Assembly (NCBI GenBank): GCA_020350425.1
Contig: CP070716.1
Coordinates: forward strand, 1,143,157-1,178,459
DNA from: Gemmatimonadota bacterium
GTDB taxonomy: Bacteria; Gemmatimonadota; Gemmatimonadetes; Gemmatimonadales; GWC2-71-9
Direction: 5' to 3'
DNA: 35,303 nt
The notes beneath the pieces were generated by a model. It was not told where the DNA came from, made no database searches, and worked only from the letters and a program-made list of their open reading frames with translations. Made by a program: the position numbers and the translations under genes. Shown in pieces: positions 7,682 through 15,121 of this stretch (the stretch's first letter is position 1; each line of letters opens with the position of its first letter).

Positions 7682-8212
7682 ATGAACGACACCCTGGCGG
7701 CACTGACGGCGGAGATCCGGTCCCGCGTCGAGGACCTCGGCTACGAGCTGTGGGATCTTCGCAGGCGTGGGTCGGGCAAGCGGATTTCTCTGCAGGTCCG
7801 GGTTGACCGCCCCGACGCCGCACCCGGTCGCGGCATCACCATCGACGAATGCGCTGCGGTGAGTCGAGCACTGGAAGAGTGGCTCGACGAGGAGCAGCCC
7901 CTGGGCGCCCGCTACGTGCTGGAGGTGTCCTCGCCCGGCATCGAGCGACCGGTGCGCTGGCGCGAGCACTGGGAGCGGTTCGCCGGCCGGCAGGTGCAGG
8001 TGAAGCGCGTGGGGCATCCGCGCATGCGCGCCACGGTCGTGGCGATGCTGGGAGACGCCGACGCGGTCGTGTTGCGACCGATCGACGGAGGCCAAGACAT
8101 GACGGTGCCGTTGGAGGAGATCAGCGAGGCCACGCTGGCCGTCGACTGGACGGCTGTCGAGCGGTCCATGGCCGACGCACCACGGAACGAGCAGGCAAAG
8201 GAGCAGGAATGA
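7682..8212 (+). CDS. rimP: Ribosome maturation factor RimP
   Basis: A 176-residue RimP, which helps assemble the 30S subunit. The N-terminal domain has LGYELWDLRRRGSGKRISLQ, and the junction has the conserved YVLEVSSPGIERPVRWREHW motif. The C-terminal SH3-like barrel covers roughly residues 95-165. The ATG at 7682 follows the leader terminator hairpin by 6 bases and has no strong ribosome binding site, so translation initiation and the leader structure may be linked. The gene overlaps nusA by 4 bases (ATGA), indicating translational coupling, and the order rimP-nusA-infB is the one found across bacteria. The extreme C terminus is acidic and variable, as is usual. Confidence 0.94.
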   Translation: MNDTLAALTAEIRSRVEDLGYELWDLRRRGSGKRISLQVRVDRPDAAPGRGITIDECAAVSRALEEWLDEEQPLGARYVLEVSSPGIERPVRWREHWERFAGRQVQVKRVGHPRMRATVVAMLGDADAVVLRPIDGGQDMTVPLEEISEATLAVDWTAVERSMADAPRNEQAKEQE

Positions 8213-9588
8213 CAACTCCCGCCGGGATTATCGGAGCACTGCGGGAACTGGCGACGGCGAAGCAGCTCGAGCGGGATGAGCTGGTGGACTTGCTGCGGGA
8301 CGGCATCCACGCCGCCCTGGTGAAGCGCTACGGCCCGAACGTGCGCGCGGAGATCGAGATCGACGACATGAAGGGCGGCATCCGCGTCACGGTGCTGAAG
8401 GACGTCGTGGAGGACGTGGAAGATCCGAGCTCCCAGGTCTCCGTCGAGGATGCTCGGTGGGAGGATCCCGACTTCCAGCCCGGCGACGTGCTGGAGGAGG
8501 AGATCCCGTTCGAGGCCTTCGGGCGGTTGGCCGTTCAGGCCGCGAAGCAGCGCATCATCCAGCGGGTGCGGGAAGGGGAACGGTCCCGCATTCGCGACGA
8601 GTTCGGGCACAAGGTCGGCGAGCTGGTCTCGGGCGAGGTGCAGCAGATCGAGCGGGGGCGACTGGTCATCATGCTCAACCGGTTCCGGGAGGCCGAGGCG
8701 CTGATCCCCTACCGGGAGCAGAATCCGCGCGAGCATTTCCACCAAGGCGACCCGATCCGGGCGGTGCTCAAGCGGCTGGAGGAGACACCCAAGGGGCCCC
8801 GGCTGATCCTCTCCCGGGCCGACCCGCTGTTCGTCCAGGCCCTCTTCCGGCTGGAGGTTCCGGAAATCCAGCAGGGCGTCGTGGAGATCCGGGCCGCCGC
8901 CCGCGAGGTGGCGAGCCGCACGAAGATCGCCGTCGTGAGCAGGGACGACTCCATCGACCCGGTGGGGGCGTGCGTCGGCATGAAGGGGAGTCGCGTACAG
9001 GCCGTGGTGAACGAGCTGGGTGGTGAGCGGATCGACATCGTGCCGTGGTCGCCCGATCCCGAGCGCTTCGCCAAACTGGCCCTGGCGCCAGCTCGGGTAT
9101 CTCGCGTGTTCTCCGACGCCGACTCCAAGACGGTTCAAGCCATCGTCGACGAGGACCAGCTCTCGCTGGCCATCGGTCGGAACGGGCAGAACGTCCGGCT
9201 CGCGTCTGAGCTCACGGGGTGGAAGATCGACCTCTACTCCAGCCGCGAGTGGCTGGAGCGCGGCGGTGAGGGCCCGCTGTTCGCGCCCCTGGAGCCCGAG
9301 GACGAGCTGGTGGCCGACGTCTTGCTGAACGAGCTCAAGGGAATGCCGCCCGATCTGGTCGAGACGCTCGAGGCCACGGGGCGCAAGACGCTGCGCGACA
9401 TCCTGGACCTCGAGCGGGAAGATGTGGACAAGATCGAGGGGATCACACCGGAGCAGGCCGATGTCCTGATGGCGTTTCTCAGCGAGCTCACCGAGGAGAA
9501 CAGCGAATCGGAGGGTGAGAAGGGGGACGCACCGGAGCCGGAGACCGGCGCCAAGGATACCGGATCGGAGGCCACGCCGGCAGCGTGA
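8209..9588 (+). CDS. nusA: Transcription termination/antitermination factor NusA
   Basis: A 459-residue NusA, which binds RNA polymerase and modulates pausing, intrinsic termination and rRNA antitermination. The N-terminal polymerase-binding domain occupies about residues 1-125. An S1 domain begins near 135 (GELVSGEVQQIERGRLVIML). Two KH domains follow, the first with GACVGMKGSRVQAVVNEL and the second with LSLAIGRNGQNVRLASELTG. The C-terminal part contains a helix-hairpin-helix repeat region (ETLEATGRKTLRDIL and VDKIEGITPEQADVLMAFL) and an acidic tail. The ATG at 8209 overlaps the rimP stop. The protein connects to other sites here: the leader hairpin of its own operon and the boxA-like element before 16S rRNA at 35080. 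Confidence 0.96.
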   Translation: MTTPAGIIGALRELATAKQLERDELVDLLRDGIHAALVKRYGPNVRAEIEIDDMKGGIRVTVLKDVVEDVEDPSSQVSVEDARWEDPDFQPGDVLEEEIPFEAFGRLAVQAAKQRIIQRVREGERSRIRDEFGHKVGELVSGEVQQIERGRLVIMLNRFREAEALIPYREQNPREHFHQGDPIRAVLKRLEETPKGPRLILSRADPLFVQALFRLEVPEIQQGVVEIRAAAREVASRTKIAVVSRDDSIDPVGACVGMKGSRVQAVVNELGGERIDIVPWSPDPERFAKLALAPARVSRVFSDADSKTVQAIVDEDQLSLAIGRNGQNVRLASELTGWKIDLYSSREWLERGGEGPLFAPLEPEDELVADVLLNELKGMPPDLVETLEATGRKTLRDILDLEREDVDKIEGITPEQADVLMAFLSELTEENSESEGEKGDAPEPETGAKDTGSEATPAA

Positions 9589-9908
9589 TGACCGACGCGC
9601 AGCTCGGCTTGCTGGGGTTGGGAGCGCGCGCGGGGACGGTGGTCGCCGGGACGGGCGGGGTGCGGACTGCGCTGCAGCGCGACGAACTCGCGCTGGTGGT
9701 GGTGGCGGGCGACCACGGCCCGCGCACCGAGGAAAAGGTGTTGCGGCTCGCGCGGGCGCGGGGCGTGCAGGCTCTCACGGGACCGTCGGCCGCCGAGTTG
9801 GGACGGCGGCTCGGGCGCGGCACTCTGCAGGTAGTCGGAGTGCGTGACAAGCATCTCGCCGCCGGGATACTGGGCGGCGCAGAGCGGAAGGACGCTAGGA
9901 GGCAGTAG
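9588..9908 (+). CDS. L7Ae/YlxQ-family RNA-binding protein
   Basis: A 106-residue protein of the L7Ae/L30e/S12e/Gadd45 family, matching the small proteins called YlxQ in Firmicutes that lie between nusA and infB. The core reads LGLGARAGTVVAGTGGVRTAL, then LALVVVAGDHGP, then LTGPSAAELGRRLGRG, the order seen in kink-turn RNA-binding homologues. It probably binds structured RNA in translation. The ATG at 9588 overlaps the nusA stop (TGATG); GTG at 9585 is an alternative in the same frame. Unlike the common order nusA-ylxR-ylxQ-infB, the ylxR gene is missing here. The stop overlaps the infB GTG by one base. Confidence 0.82.
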   Translation: MTDAQLGLLGLGARAGTVVAGTGGVRTALQRDELALVVVAGDHGPRTEEKVLRLARARGVQALTGPSAAELGRRLGRGTLQVVGVRDKHLAAGILGGAERKDARRQ

Positions 9909-12613
9909 TGGGCAAAACGCGGATCCACGATCTCGCGGCGGAGTTCGGCATCGACAGCAGCCAGCTCATCCAGATGCTGGCGCCCATGGGTATCCACGTC
10001 CGCAGTCATCTGTCCGGGCTGGACGAGGGACAGGTGGCGCGCGTGCGCACCCGGTGGGAACGCGAGAAGCGGCGCAAGAGTGAGCCGGAACCCAAGCCCC
10101 GCACGGGGCGACGGAAGAAGGCCACCAAGGCGGCTGAGCAGGAAACAGCACCGGAGGCGCGTCCTCGTCGCCGCCGGCGCACCGCGGCCGAAGTCGCCGC
10201 CAAGAAGGAAGCAGAGGAGCAGGCCCGCATCGAGGCCGAGGCGGCCGCGGCCGCCGCGCTCGAGACGCGGGAGGAGGCCGTCGAGGAAGCGGCCTCGCTC
10301 GAGGAGCGCGCCGCGGCGCTGTTCAAGGAGCCTGAAGCCGCCGAGCCCACTGCCGTCGAAGAGGATGTCGAAGTCGCCGCTCCCGCCGGCGCAGCCGAGG
10401 AGGAGCTCGGCGAGGAGATGGTGGCCGAGCCAGAGCAAGCGTTGGAGGAGGAGGAGGAGGAGGTCGCCCCGTCCCCTGAGCCCGTGATCCCCAAGCGGGT
10501 CGAGCGCGTCATGCCACCGCCCTCTCGGCTGCGCCCCGTCGCATCGTCGGGCCCGCGGCCCGTTGCGTCCGCGGCCCCAGGCGAATTCGCCGAGGAGCGG
10601 CGGCGCGACAAGAAGCGCCGGCGCAAGGGAGGCAAGCGCTCCCAGGTGGACAAGGAGGCGGTGCAGGCCAACATCAGCCGCACTCTCGCCTCGATCAAGG
10701 GGCCGGGCCCGCGCAAGGCGCGGCGCCGCGACGACGAGCCGTCTGCCCGGGACCTGGCCGAACAGCGCCGCGCGGAGGAGCGTGAGCGGGAGAAGACCCT
10801 GGTCCGGGTCACCGAGTTCATCACGGTCTCGGAGCTCGCCGAGAACCTCACGGTGTCACCCACCGAGATCGTGACGTTCTGCTTCAAGGAGTTGGGCCTG
10901 ATGGTGACGGTGAACCAGCGGCTTGACTTCGACCAGATCGATCTCATCGCCGGAGCCTTCGGCTTCCAGGCGGTGCGGGAGGAAGAGTACGTCCCGACGG
11001 AGTCGATTCTCGAGGCGCCGGAGGACCAGGCCGAGGATCTCGTGCCGCGCCCGCCGGTGGTGACGGTGATGGGGCACGTGGACCACGGAAAGACGTCGCT
11101 GCTCGATTACATCCGCAAGACCAACGTCATCGCTGGCGAGTCGGGCGGGATCACGCAGCACATCGGTGCCTACCACGTCGAGCTGCCCAGCGGCAAGGTG
11201 ATCACGTTCCTCGACACGCCGGGCCATGAGGCGTTCACCGCCATGCGCGCCCGGGGCGCCCAGACGACGGACCTCGTGGTGTTGGTGGTGGCTGCCGACG
11301 ACCAGGTCATGCCACAGACGATCGAGGCGATCAGCCACGCCAAGAACGCCGGCGTACCGCTCGTGGTGGCCATCAACAAGATCGACCTGCCGGCGGCTGA
11401 CGCTGAGAAGGTGAAGCAGGGGCTCCTGAAGCACGACGTCATCGTGGAGGATTTCGGCGGGGACACGATGGTCCAGGCGCTTTCGGCCAAGACCGGGAGC
11501 GGGGTAGACGAACTGCTGGAGAAGATCCTGCTCCAGGCGGAGCTGCTCGATCTCAAAGCGAACCCCAATCGGCTGGCCCGGGGCACCGTCATCGAGAGCT
11601 CCCTCGATCCGGGGAAGGGTCCGGTCGCGACGGTACTGATCGAGAGCGGGACGCTCACCGTGGGCCACGACTTCATCTCGGGGAACCTGGCGGGCCGCGT
11701 GCGGGCCATGCACGACGAGCGGGGCCAGCGTGTCGAGGCCGCCGGACCGTCCATTCCCGTGCAGGTCCTGGGTTTCGACGGCGTGCCGGAAGCGGGCGAC
11801 ACCTTCACCGCGGTGCCCAGTGGCACGGATGCCCGGGAGATCGCGCAGAAGCGGCAACGTCTGGACCGCGAGGCGTCCCATCGGCGCAGCCTGCGCGGTG
11901 TTTCGCTCGAAGAGCTCTCCAGGCAGATCGAAGAGGGCGCGGTCCAGGCCCTCCGGATCATCATCAAGGCCGACCAGGGTGGTCCCGCCGAGGCGCTGGC
12001 CGACGCCTTCGCCCAGCTCTCGACCGACGAGGTCAAGGTGGAGGTCATCGACCGCCGCGTCGGCGCCATCACCGAGAGCGATGTGCTCCTGGCCAAGGCC
12101 TCGGGTGCGATTGTCATCGGCTTCAACGTGCGACCGGACGCCAACGCTCGTCACGCCGCCGAGAAGGAGAAGGTGGACCTGCGTACCTACCGCGTGATCT
12201 ACAACGCGGTCGAGGACGTGAAGGCCGCGCTCGAGGGGATGCTCGCTCCGGAGGAGAAGGAAGTCGTCCTCGGCGAGGCCGAAGTACGGCAGATCTTCAA
12301 GATCTCCGGGGTGGGCACGATCGCGGGTTGCTACGTGCGGCACGGCATCATGCGCCGTGGGGCGAGCATTCGGGTCGTCCGGGACGGCGTGGTCGTGTAC
12401 GACGGCGCCATGGCGAGCCTCAAGCGCTTCAAGGAAGACGTGCGGGAGGTCAAGGAAGGACTCGAGTGCGGCATCGGAGTCGAGAACTTTAACGACGTCA
12501 AGGCAGACGACGTTCTCGAAGCGTACCGCATCGAGAAGATCGCGCGCTCGCTGGAGGATGCCGAGAGAGTCAGCGTGAGCTCACAAGCTCGGGTCGACGC
12601 GCAAGGCGCCTAG
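9908..12613 (+). CDS. infB: Translation initiation factor IF-2
   Basis: A 901-residue IF-2, the GTPase that brings initiator tRNA to the ribosome. An IF2_N-like motif opens the protein (IHDLAAEFGIDSSQLIQML), followed by a roughly 250-residue low-complexity stretch that is very rich in Glu, Ala, Lys and Arg. A second IF2_N unit occurs near residue 300 (FITVSELAENLTVSPTEIV). The G domain has GHVDHGKTSLLDYI (from about residue 389), DTPGHEAFTAMRARG and NKIDLP, followed by the beta-barrel and the IF-2 C-terminal domain. The GTG at 9908 has an AGGAGG ribosome binding site at 9897-9902 with 5-base spacing. The long charged linker is typical of high-GC bacteria. Confidence 0.97.
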   Translation: MGKTRIHDLAAEFGIDSSQLIQMLAPMGIHVRSHLSGLDEGQVARVRTRWEREKRRKSEPEPKPRTGRRKKATKAAEQETAPEARPRRRRRTAAEVAAKKEAEEQARIEAEAAAAAALETREEAVEEAASLEERAAALFKEPEAAEPTAVEEDVEVAAPAGAAEEELGEEMVAEPEQALEEEEEEVAPSPEPVIPKRVERVMPPPSRLRPVASSGPRPVASAAPGEFAEERRRDKKRRRKGGKRSQVDKEAVQANISRTLASIKGPGPRKARRRDDEPSARDLAEQRRAEEREREKTLVRVTEFITVSELAENLTVSPTEIVTFCFKELGLMVTVNQRLDFDQIDLIAGAFGFQAVREEEYVPTESILEAPEDQAEDLVPRPPVVTVMGHVDHGKTSLLDYIRKTNVIAGESGGITQHIGAYHVELPSGKVITFLDTPGHEAFTAMRARGAQTTDLVVLVVAADDQVMPQTIEAISHAKNAGVPLVVAINKIDLPAADAEKVKQGLLKHDVIVEDFGGDTMVQALSAKTGSGVDELLEKILLQAELLDLKANPNRLARGTVIESSLDPGKGPVATVLIESGTLTVGHDFISGNLAGRVRAMHDERGQRVEAAGPSIPVQVLGFDGVPEAGDTFTAVPSGTDAREIAQKRQRLDREASHRRSLRGVSLEELSRQIEEGAVQALRIIIKADQGGPAEALADAFAQLSTDEVKVEVIDRRVGAITESDVLLAKASGAIVIGFNVRPDANARHAAEKEKVDLRTYRVIYNAVEDVKAALEGMLAPEEKEVVLGEAEVRQIFKISGVGTIAGCYVRHGIMRRGASIRVVRDGVVVYDGAMASLKRFKEDVREVKEGLECGIGVENFNDVKADDVLEAYRIEKIARSLEDAERVSVSSQARVDAQGA

Positions 12614-12628
12614 CAGGCGGAACGCCTG
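12614..12628 (+). other. Perfect hairpin between infB and the DUF503 gene
   Basis: CAGGCG and CGCCTG form a perfect 6-bp stem with a GAA loop in the 17-base gap after the infB stop. There is no T tract, so it is not a standard terminator. It could be a processing or stability element, or chance. Confidence 0.35.
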
Positions 12629-12630
12629 AC

Positions 12631-12912
12631 GTGGTTCTCGGCATCATCACCTGGGAGCTGCACCTCGCTGGGTGCCGCTCGCTCAAGGACAAGCGCCGCG
12701 TGCTGAAGAGCCTCAAGGACCGGCTGCATCAGCGGTTCAACGTCTCCGTGGCCGAAACGGATCACCAAGACTTGTGGCAGCGCGCCGAGCTCACGTGCGG
12801 TGTCGTTGCCACCGACCGGCGCCAGGCAGCGGCGGTGCTGAGCACCGCCGACCAGTTCGTGGCCGGAAACGGCTCCGTGCGGGTCATCGACTCCACGACG
12901 AACTTCCTATGA
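12631..12912 (+). CDS. DUF503 family protein (YlxP-like)
   Basis: A 93-residue protein matching the DUF503/YlxP family of small proteins encoded between infB and rbfA in many bacteria. Typical features are the opening hydrophobic strand VLGIITWELHL and the conserved RSLKDKRRVLKSLKDRLHQRFNVSVAE segment. The biochemical role is not established; the family is linked to ribosome assembly by context only. The GTG at 12631 follows infB by 17 bases with a hairpin between them. The stop overlaps the rbfA start by 4 bases (ATGA). Confidence 0.85.
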   Translation: MVLGIITWELHLAGCRSLKDKRRVLKSLKDRLHQRFNVSVAETDHQDLWQRAELTCGVVATDRRQAAAVLSTADQFVAGNGSVRVIDSTTNFL

Positions 12913-13310
12913 CCGCCGGCAAGCGCCGACCTGAGCGCGTGGCCGCCCTGGTCCAGGAAATCCTGGCCGACACCCTCACGACCGCGCTGAAGGACCCTCG
13001 CATCGGCTTCGTGACCGTGACGGGCGTCGAGGTTTCGCCCGATTGCACGCACGCCGAGGTCCGGGTGAGCGTCATGGGGAGCGAGGAGGAGAAGCGCCAG
13101 GCCATGGACGGCTTGCGAAGCGCCACGGGATTCCTGCGCAGCCGCCTCGCCCGCACGCTCAGCATGCGCTCCACGCCGGAGCTGCACTTCGTCTTGGACC
13201 GGGGACTGGAGCACCAGGCGCGTATCAATCACTTGCTGGACCGGCTCAAGGGCGAGGGCGAGGGCGAGGGCGAAGGCGAAGGCGAAGGCGAAGGCGAAGG
13301 CGAACCGTGA
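12909..13310 (+). CDS. rbfA: 30S ribosome-binding factor RbfA with a Gly-Glu repeat tail
   Basis: A 133-residue RbfA, a KH-fold protein needed for late 30S maturation and cold adaptation. The start TAGKRRPERVAALVQEIL and the core DPRIGFVTVTGVEVSPDCTHAEV match the family well, as does LRSRLARTLSMRSTPELHF. The helix ARINHLLDRLK closes the normal domain. After it come nine exact Gly-Glu dipeptides and a final Pro, encoded by a 54-base hexamer repeat (see 13251-13304). The repeat lengthens the tail in multiples of two residues and cannot shift the frame. The ATG at 12909 overlaps the DUF503 stop, and the stop overlaps the truB GTG by 4 bases. Confidence 0.93.
   Translation: MTAGKRRPERVAALVQEILADTLTTALKDPRIGFVTVTGVEVSPDCTHAEVRVSVMGSEEEKRQAMDGLRSATGFLRSRLARTLSMRSTPELHFVLDRGLEHQARINHLLDRLKGEGEGEGEGEGEGEGEGEP
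13251..13304 (+). repeat. Hexanucleotide tandem repeat, nine copies, in rbfA
   Basis: Three GGCGAG units followed by six GGCGAA units run without interruption for 54 bases and encode (Gly-Glu)9. The block ends 2 bases before the truB GTG start (13307). The six identical copies at the 3' side suggest recent slippage. Any copy-number change keeps both rbfA and the overlapping truB start in frame. Confidence 0.97.
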
Positions 13311-14164
13311 GTGATGGATTCGTGCTCGTGGACAAGCCCCCTGGGCCCACGTCCCACGACGTGGTGGACGTGGTGCGGCAGGCGTACGGGACCCGACGTG
13401 CGGGACACGCGGGTACCCTCGACCCGTTTGCGTCGGGCCTGCTGATCGTGCTGGTTGGACGGGCGACGCGACTGTCCCAGTATCTCGTGGGACTCCCCAA
13501 GCGCTACACGGGCGCGATGACGCTCGGGGTGGAAACCGACACGGAGGATCCCACCGGCGACGTGACGCGCACCGACGACGGGTGGCGCACACTGGCTGAC
13601 TCGGCGGTGCGGAGCGCGATGGCCTCTCTGACCGGCCGGAGCCTCCAGCACCCACCGGCGCACTCGGCCAGGAAGCAGGACGGAGAGCGAGCCTATCGTC
13701 GCGCCCGCCGCGGCGACCCGGTGGAGCTCGAACCGCGAGAGATCGACGTGATGCGATTCGAGATGACGGCCCGCGAGGGGAGCACGGTCGAGTTTGCGGC
13801 AGAGGTGAGTAGCGGGACCTATCTTCGGGCGTTGGCTCGTGACCTGGGCCGAGCCCTCGGTTGCGGCGCGCACCTCGCCGGGCTGCGACGCACCCATGTG
13901 GGATCCTTCTCGGTCGCCGAAGCGGTCGCGGTGGAGACCCTGCGGCGCCAGGCACCGGCGCTCCGGGCGCCCCGGGAGGCCGTCGGCCACCTGACCACCA
14001 TCACGCTCGATACCGAGCGCCGCGGCATGATCGTGCACGGCCAGCCGGTCCCCGCCGCAGACGTCGCAGGCGGTCCGGTCGCGCTGGTGGCCGGCGGCGA
14101 GCTGGTGGCCATCGCCCAGCGACAGGGCGAAGTGCTGAAGCCGAAGGTGGTGCTGGAGGGATGA
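13307..14164 (+). CDS. truB: tRNA pseudouridine-55 synthase TruB
   Basis: A 285-residue TruB, which converts U55 of the tRNA T-loop to pseudouridine. The N terminus has the family pattern GFVLVDKPPGPTSHDVV. The catalytic motif reads GHAGTLDPFASGLL with the nucleophile Asp in TLDP. The motif KRYTGAMTLGVETDTEDPTG, the segment QHPPAHSARKQDGERAYRRAR and the later SSGTYLRALARDLG are all recognisable. The C-terminal part (about 230-285) resembles the small PUA-like domain. The start is GTG 13307, overlapping the rbfA stop as GTGA, so translation is probably coupled. The 20 bases upstream of the start are the Gly-Glu repeat, whose GGCGAAGG sequence could also serve as a ribosome binding site. Confidence 0.95.
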   Translation: MSDGFVLVDKPPGPTSHDVVDVVRQAYGTRRAGHAGTLDPFASGLLIVLVGRATRLSQYLVGLPKRYTGAMTLGVETDTEDPTGDVTRTDDGWRTLADSAVRSAMASLTGRSLQHPPAHSARKQDGERAYRRARRGDPVELEPREIDVMRFEMTAREGSTVEFAAEVSSGTYLRALARDLGRALGCGAHLAGLRRTHVGSFSVAEAVAVETLRRQAPALRAPREAVGHLTTITLDTERRGMIVHGQPVPAADVAGGPVALVAGGELVAIAQRQGEVLKPKVVLEG

Positions 14165-15078
14165 CGGCGCCTTCGGCCCTGCCCAACGACGGGAGGGGCA
14201 CGGTCGTCACCGTCGGCACGTTCGACGGGGTGCACCTGGGACACCGGCAGGTGCTCGAGGAGATCGCGAGGCGGGCCCGCCGGGCCGAGCGGCGCAGCCT
14301 GCTCGTGACGTTCGAGCCGCATCCCATGGAGGTCATCAACCCGCCGGCGGCGCCGGCCCTGCTCACGCTCGCCCAGGAGCGGCGCGAGTTCCTGGCGCAG
14401 TGTGAGCTCGACATCGTCGTCTTCATGCGATTCACGCGCGAGCTGTCCCAGTATCCTCCCGAGGCGTTCGTGCAGCTCCTGCTCGAGCGGTTTCACATGC
14501 AAGAACTCGTGATCGGACATGACCACGGGTTCGGGCGAGGGCGGACCGGGAATGTCGAGCTCCTGCGGCTTCTGGGTGGACAGTTGGGGTTCGCGGTAGA
14601 CGTGGTGGACCAGGTGGGTATCGGCGGACGGCCGGTGTCATCCACGTTGGTGCGGCGCGCCGTGGCCGGCGGGGACCTGGAGACCGCCGCGCGGCTGCTG
14701 GGACGACCGTACTCGTTGACGGCGACGGTGGTTGCGGGGGCGCGGCGGGGACGGGGCCTGGGCTATCGCACGGTGAATCTCGCGCTCCCCGACGCGAGGA
14801 AGCTGCTGCCTCCCGACGGCGTGTACGCCGTCCGCGTGGAATGGGACGGCGGCGCCGCCGGCGCCATGATGCACCAGGGACCGAGGCCCACGTTCGGCGA
14901 GACCGCGCGCACCCTCGAAGCGCACCTCTTCGGCGTGGATCTGGACCTGTACGGCAAGGAGCTCAAGGTATCGTGGGCGGCGCGCCTGCGTGACGTGACG
15001 CGCTTCGCATCGCCCGAGGCCCTTAAGCGGCAGTTGGACAAGGACTTCGCGGCGGCGCGGGCCGCGTTGACAGGGTGA
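14161..15078 (+). CDS. ribF: Bifunctional riboflavin kinase / FMN adenylyltransferase
   Basis: A 305-residue RibF that makes FMN and then FAD from riboflavin. The N-terminal adenylyltransferase half has the nucleotidyl-transferase pattern GTFDGVHLGHRQVL, VTFEPHPMEV, GHDHGFGRGRTGN and SSTLVRRAVAGGD. The C-terminal flavokinase half begins near residue 180 (LGRPYSLTATVVAGARRGRGLGYRTVNL). The kinase PTAN motif reads RTVN here: the Thr and Asn that bind Mg-ATP are kept while the Pro and Ala are changed. The catalytic Glu position lies near TLEAHLFGVDLDLYG. The ATG at 14161 overlaps the truB stop. The truB-ribF order is common; rpsO, which often follows, is not here. Confidence 0.93.
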   Translation: MTAPSALPNDGRGTVVTVGTFDGVHLGHRQVLEEIARRARRAERRSLLVTFEPHPMEVINPPAAPALLTLAQERREFLAQCELDIVVFMRFTRELSQYPPEAFVQLLLERFHMQELVIGHDHGFGRGRTGNVELLRLLGGQLGFAVDVVDQVGIGGRPVSSTLVRRAVAGGDLETAARLLGRPYSLTATVVAGARRGRGLGYRTVNLALPDARKLLPPDGVYAVRVEWDGGAAGAMMHQGPRPTFGETARTLEAHLFGVDLDLYGKELKVSWAARLRDVTRFASPEALKRQLDKDFAAARAALTG

Positions 15079-15095
15079 GGCAGCCAGACTAGTCA
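15067..15095 (+). promoter_or_regulatory. Possible promoter of secD
   Basis: A perfect TTGACA (15067-15072) overlaps the last codons of ribF and is followed after 17 bases by a poor -10 candidate TAGTCA. It is the only gap in the 7682-17730 gene series large enough (43 bases) to suggest separate expression of the sec genes. Confidence 0.35.
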
Positions 15096-15121
15096 TTAAC
15101 GCCCCAACGGCAACTGATATC

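Noticed and set aside
13251..13304. The hexamer array considered as a CRISPR or iteron array
   Set aside because: Units are 6 bases with no spacers and lie in a coding frame, so it is a microsatellite.
12762..13955. A minus-strand frame with a Phe-Ala repeat through the hexamer array
   Set aside because: The repeat is only the antisense reading of the rbfA Gly-Glu array; the rest is shadow sequence of rbfA and truB.
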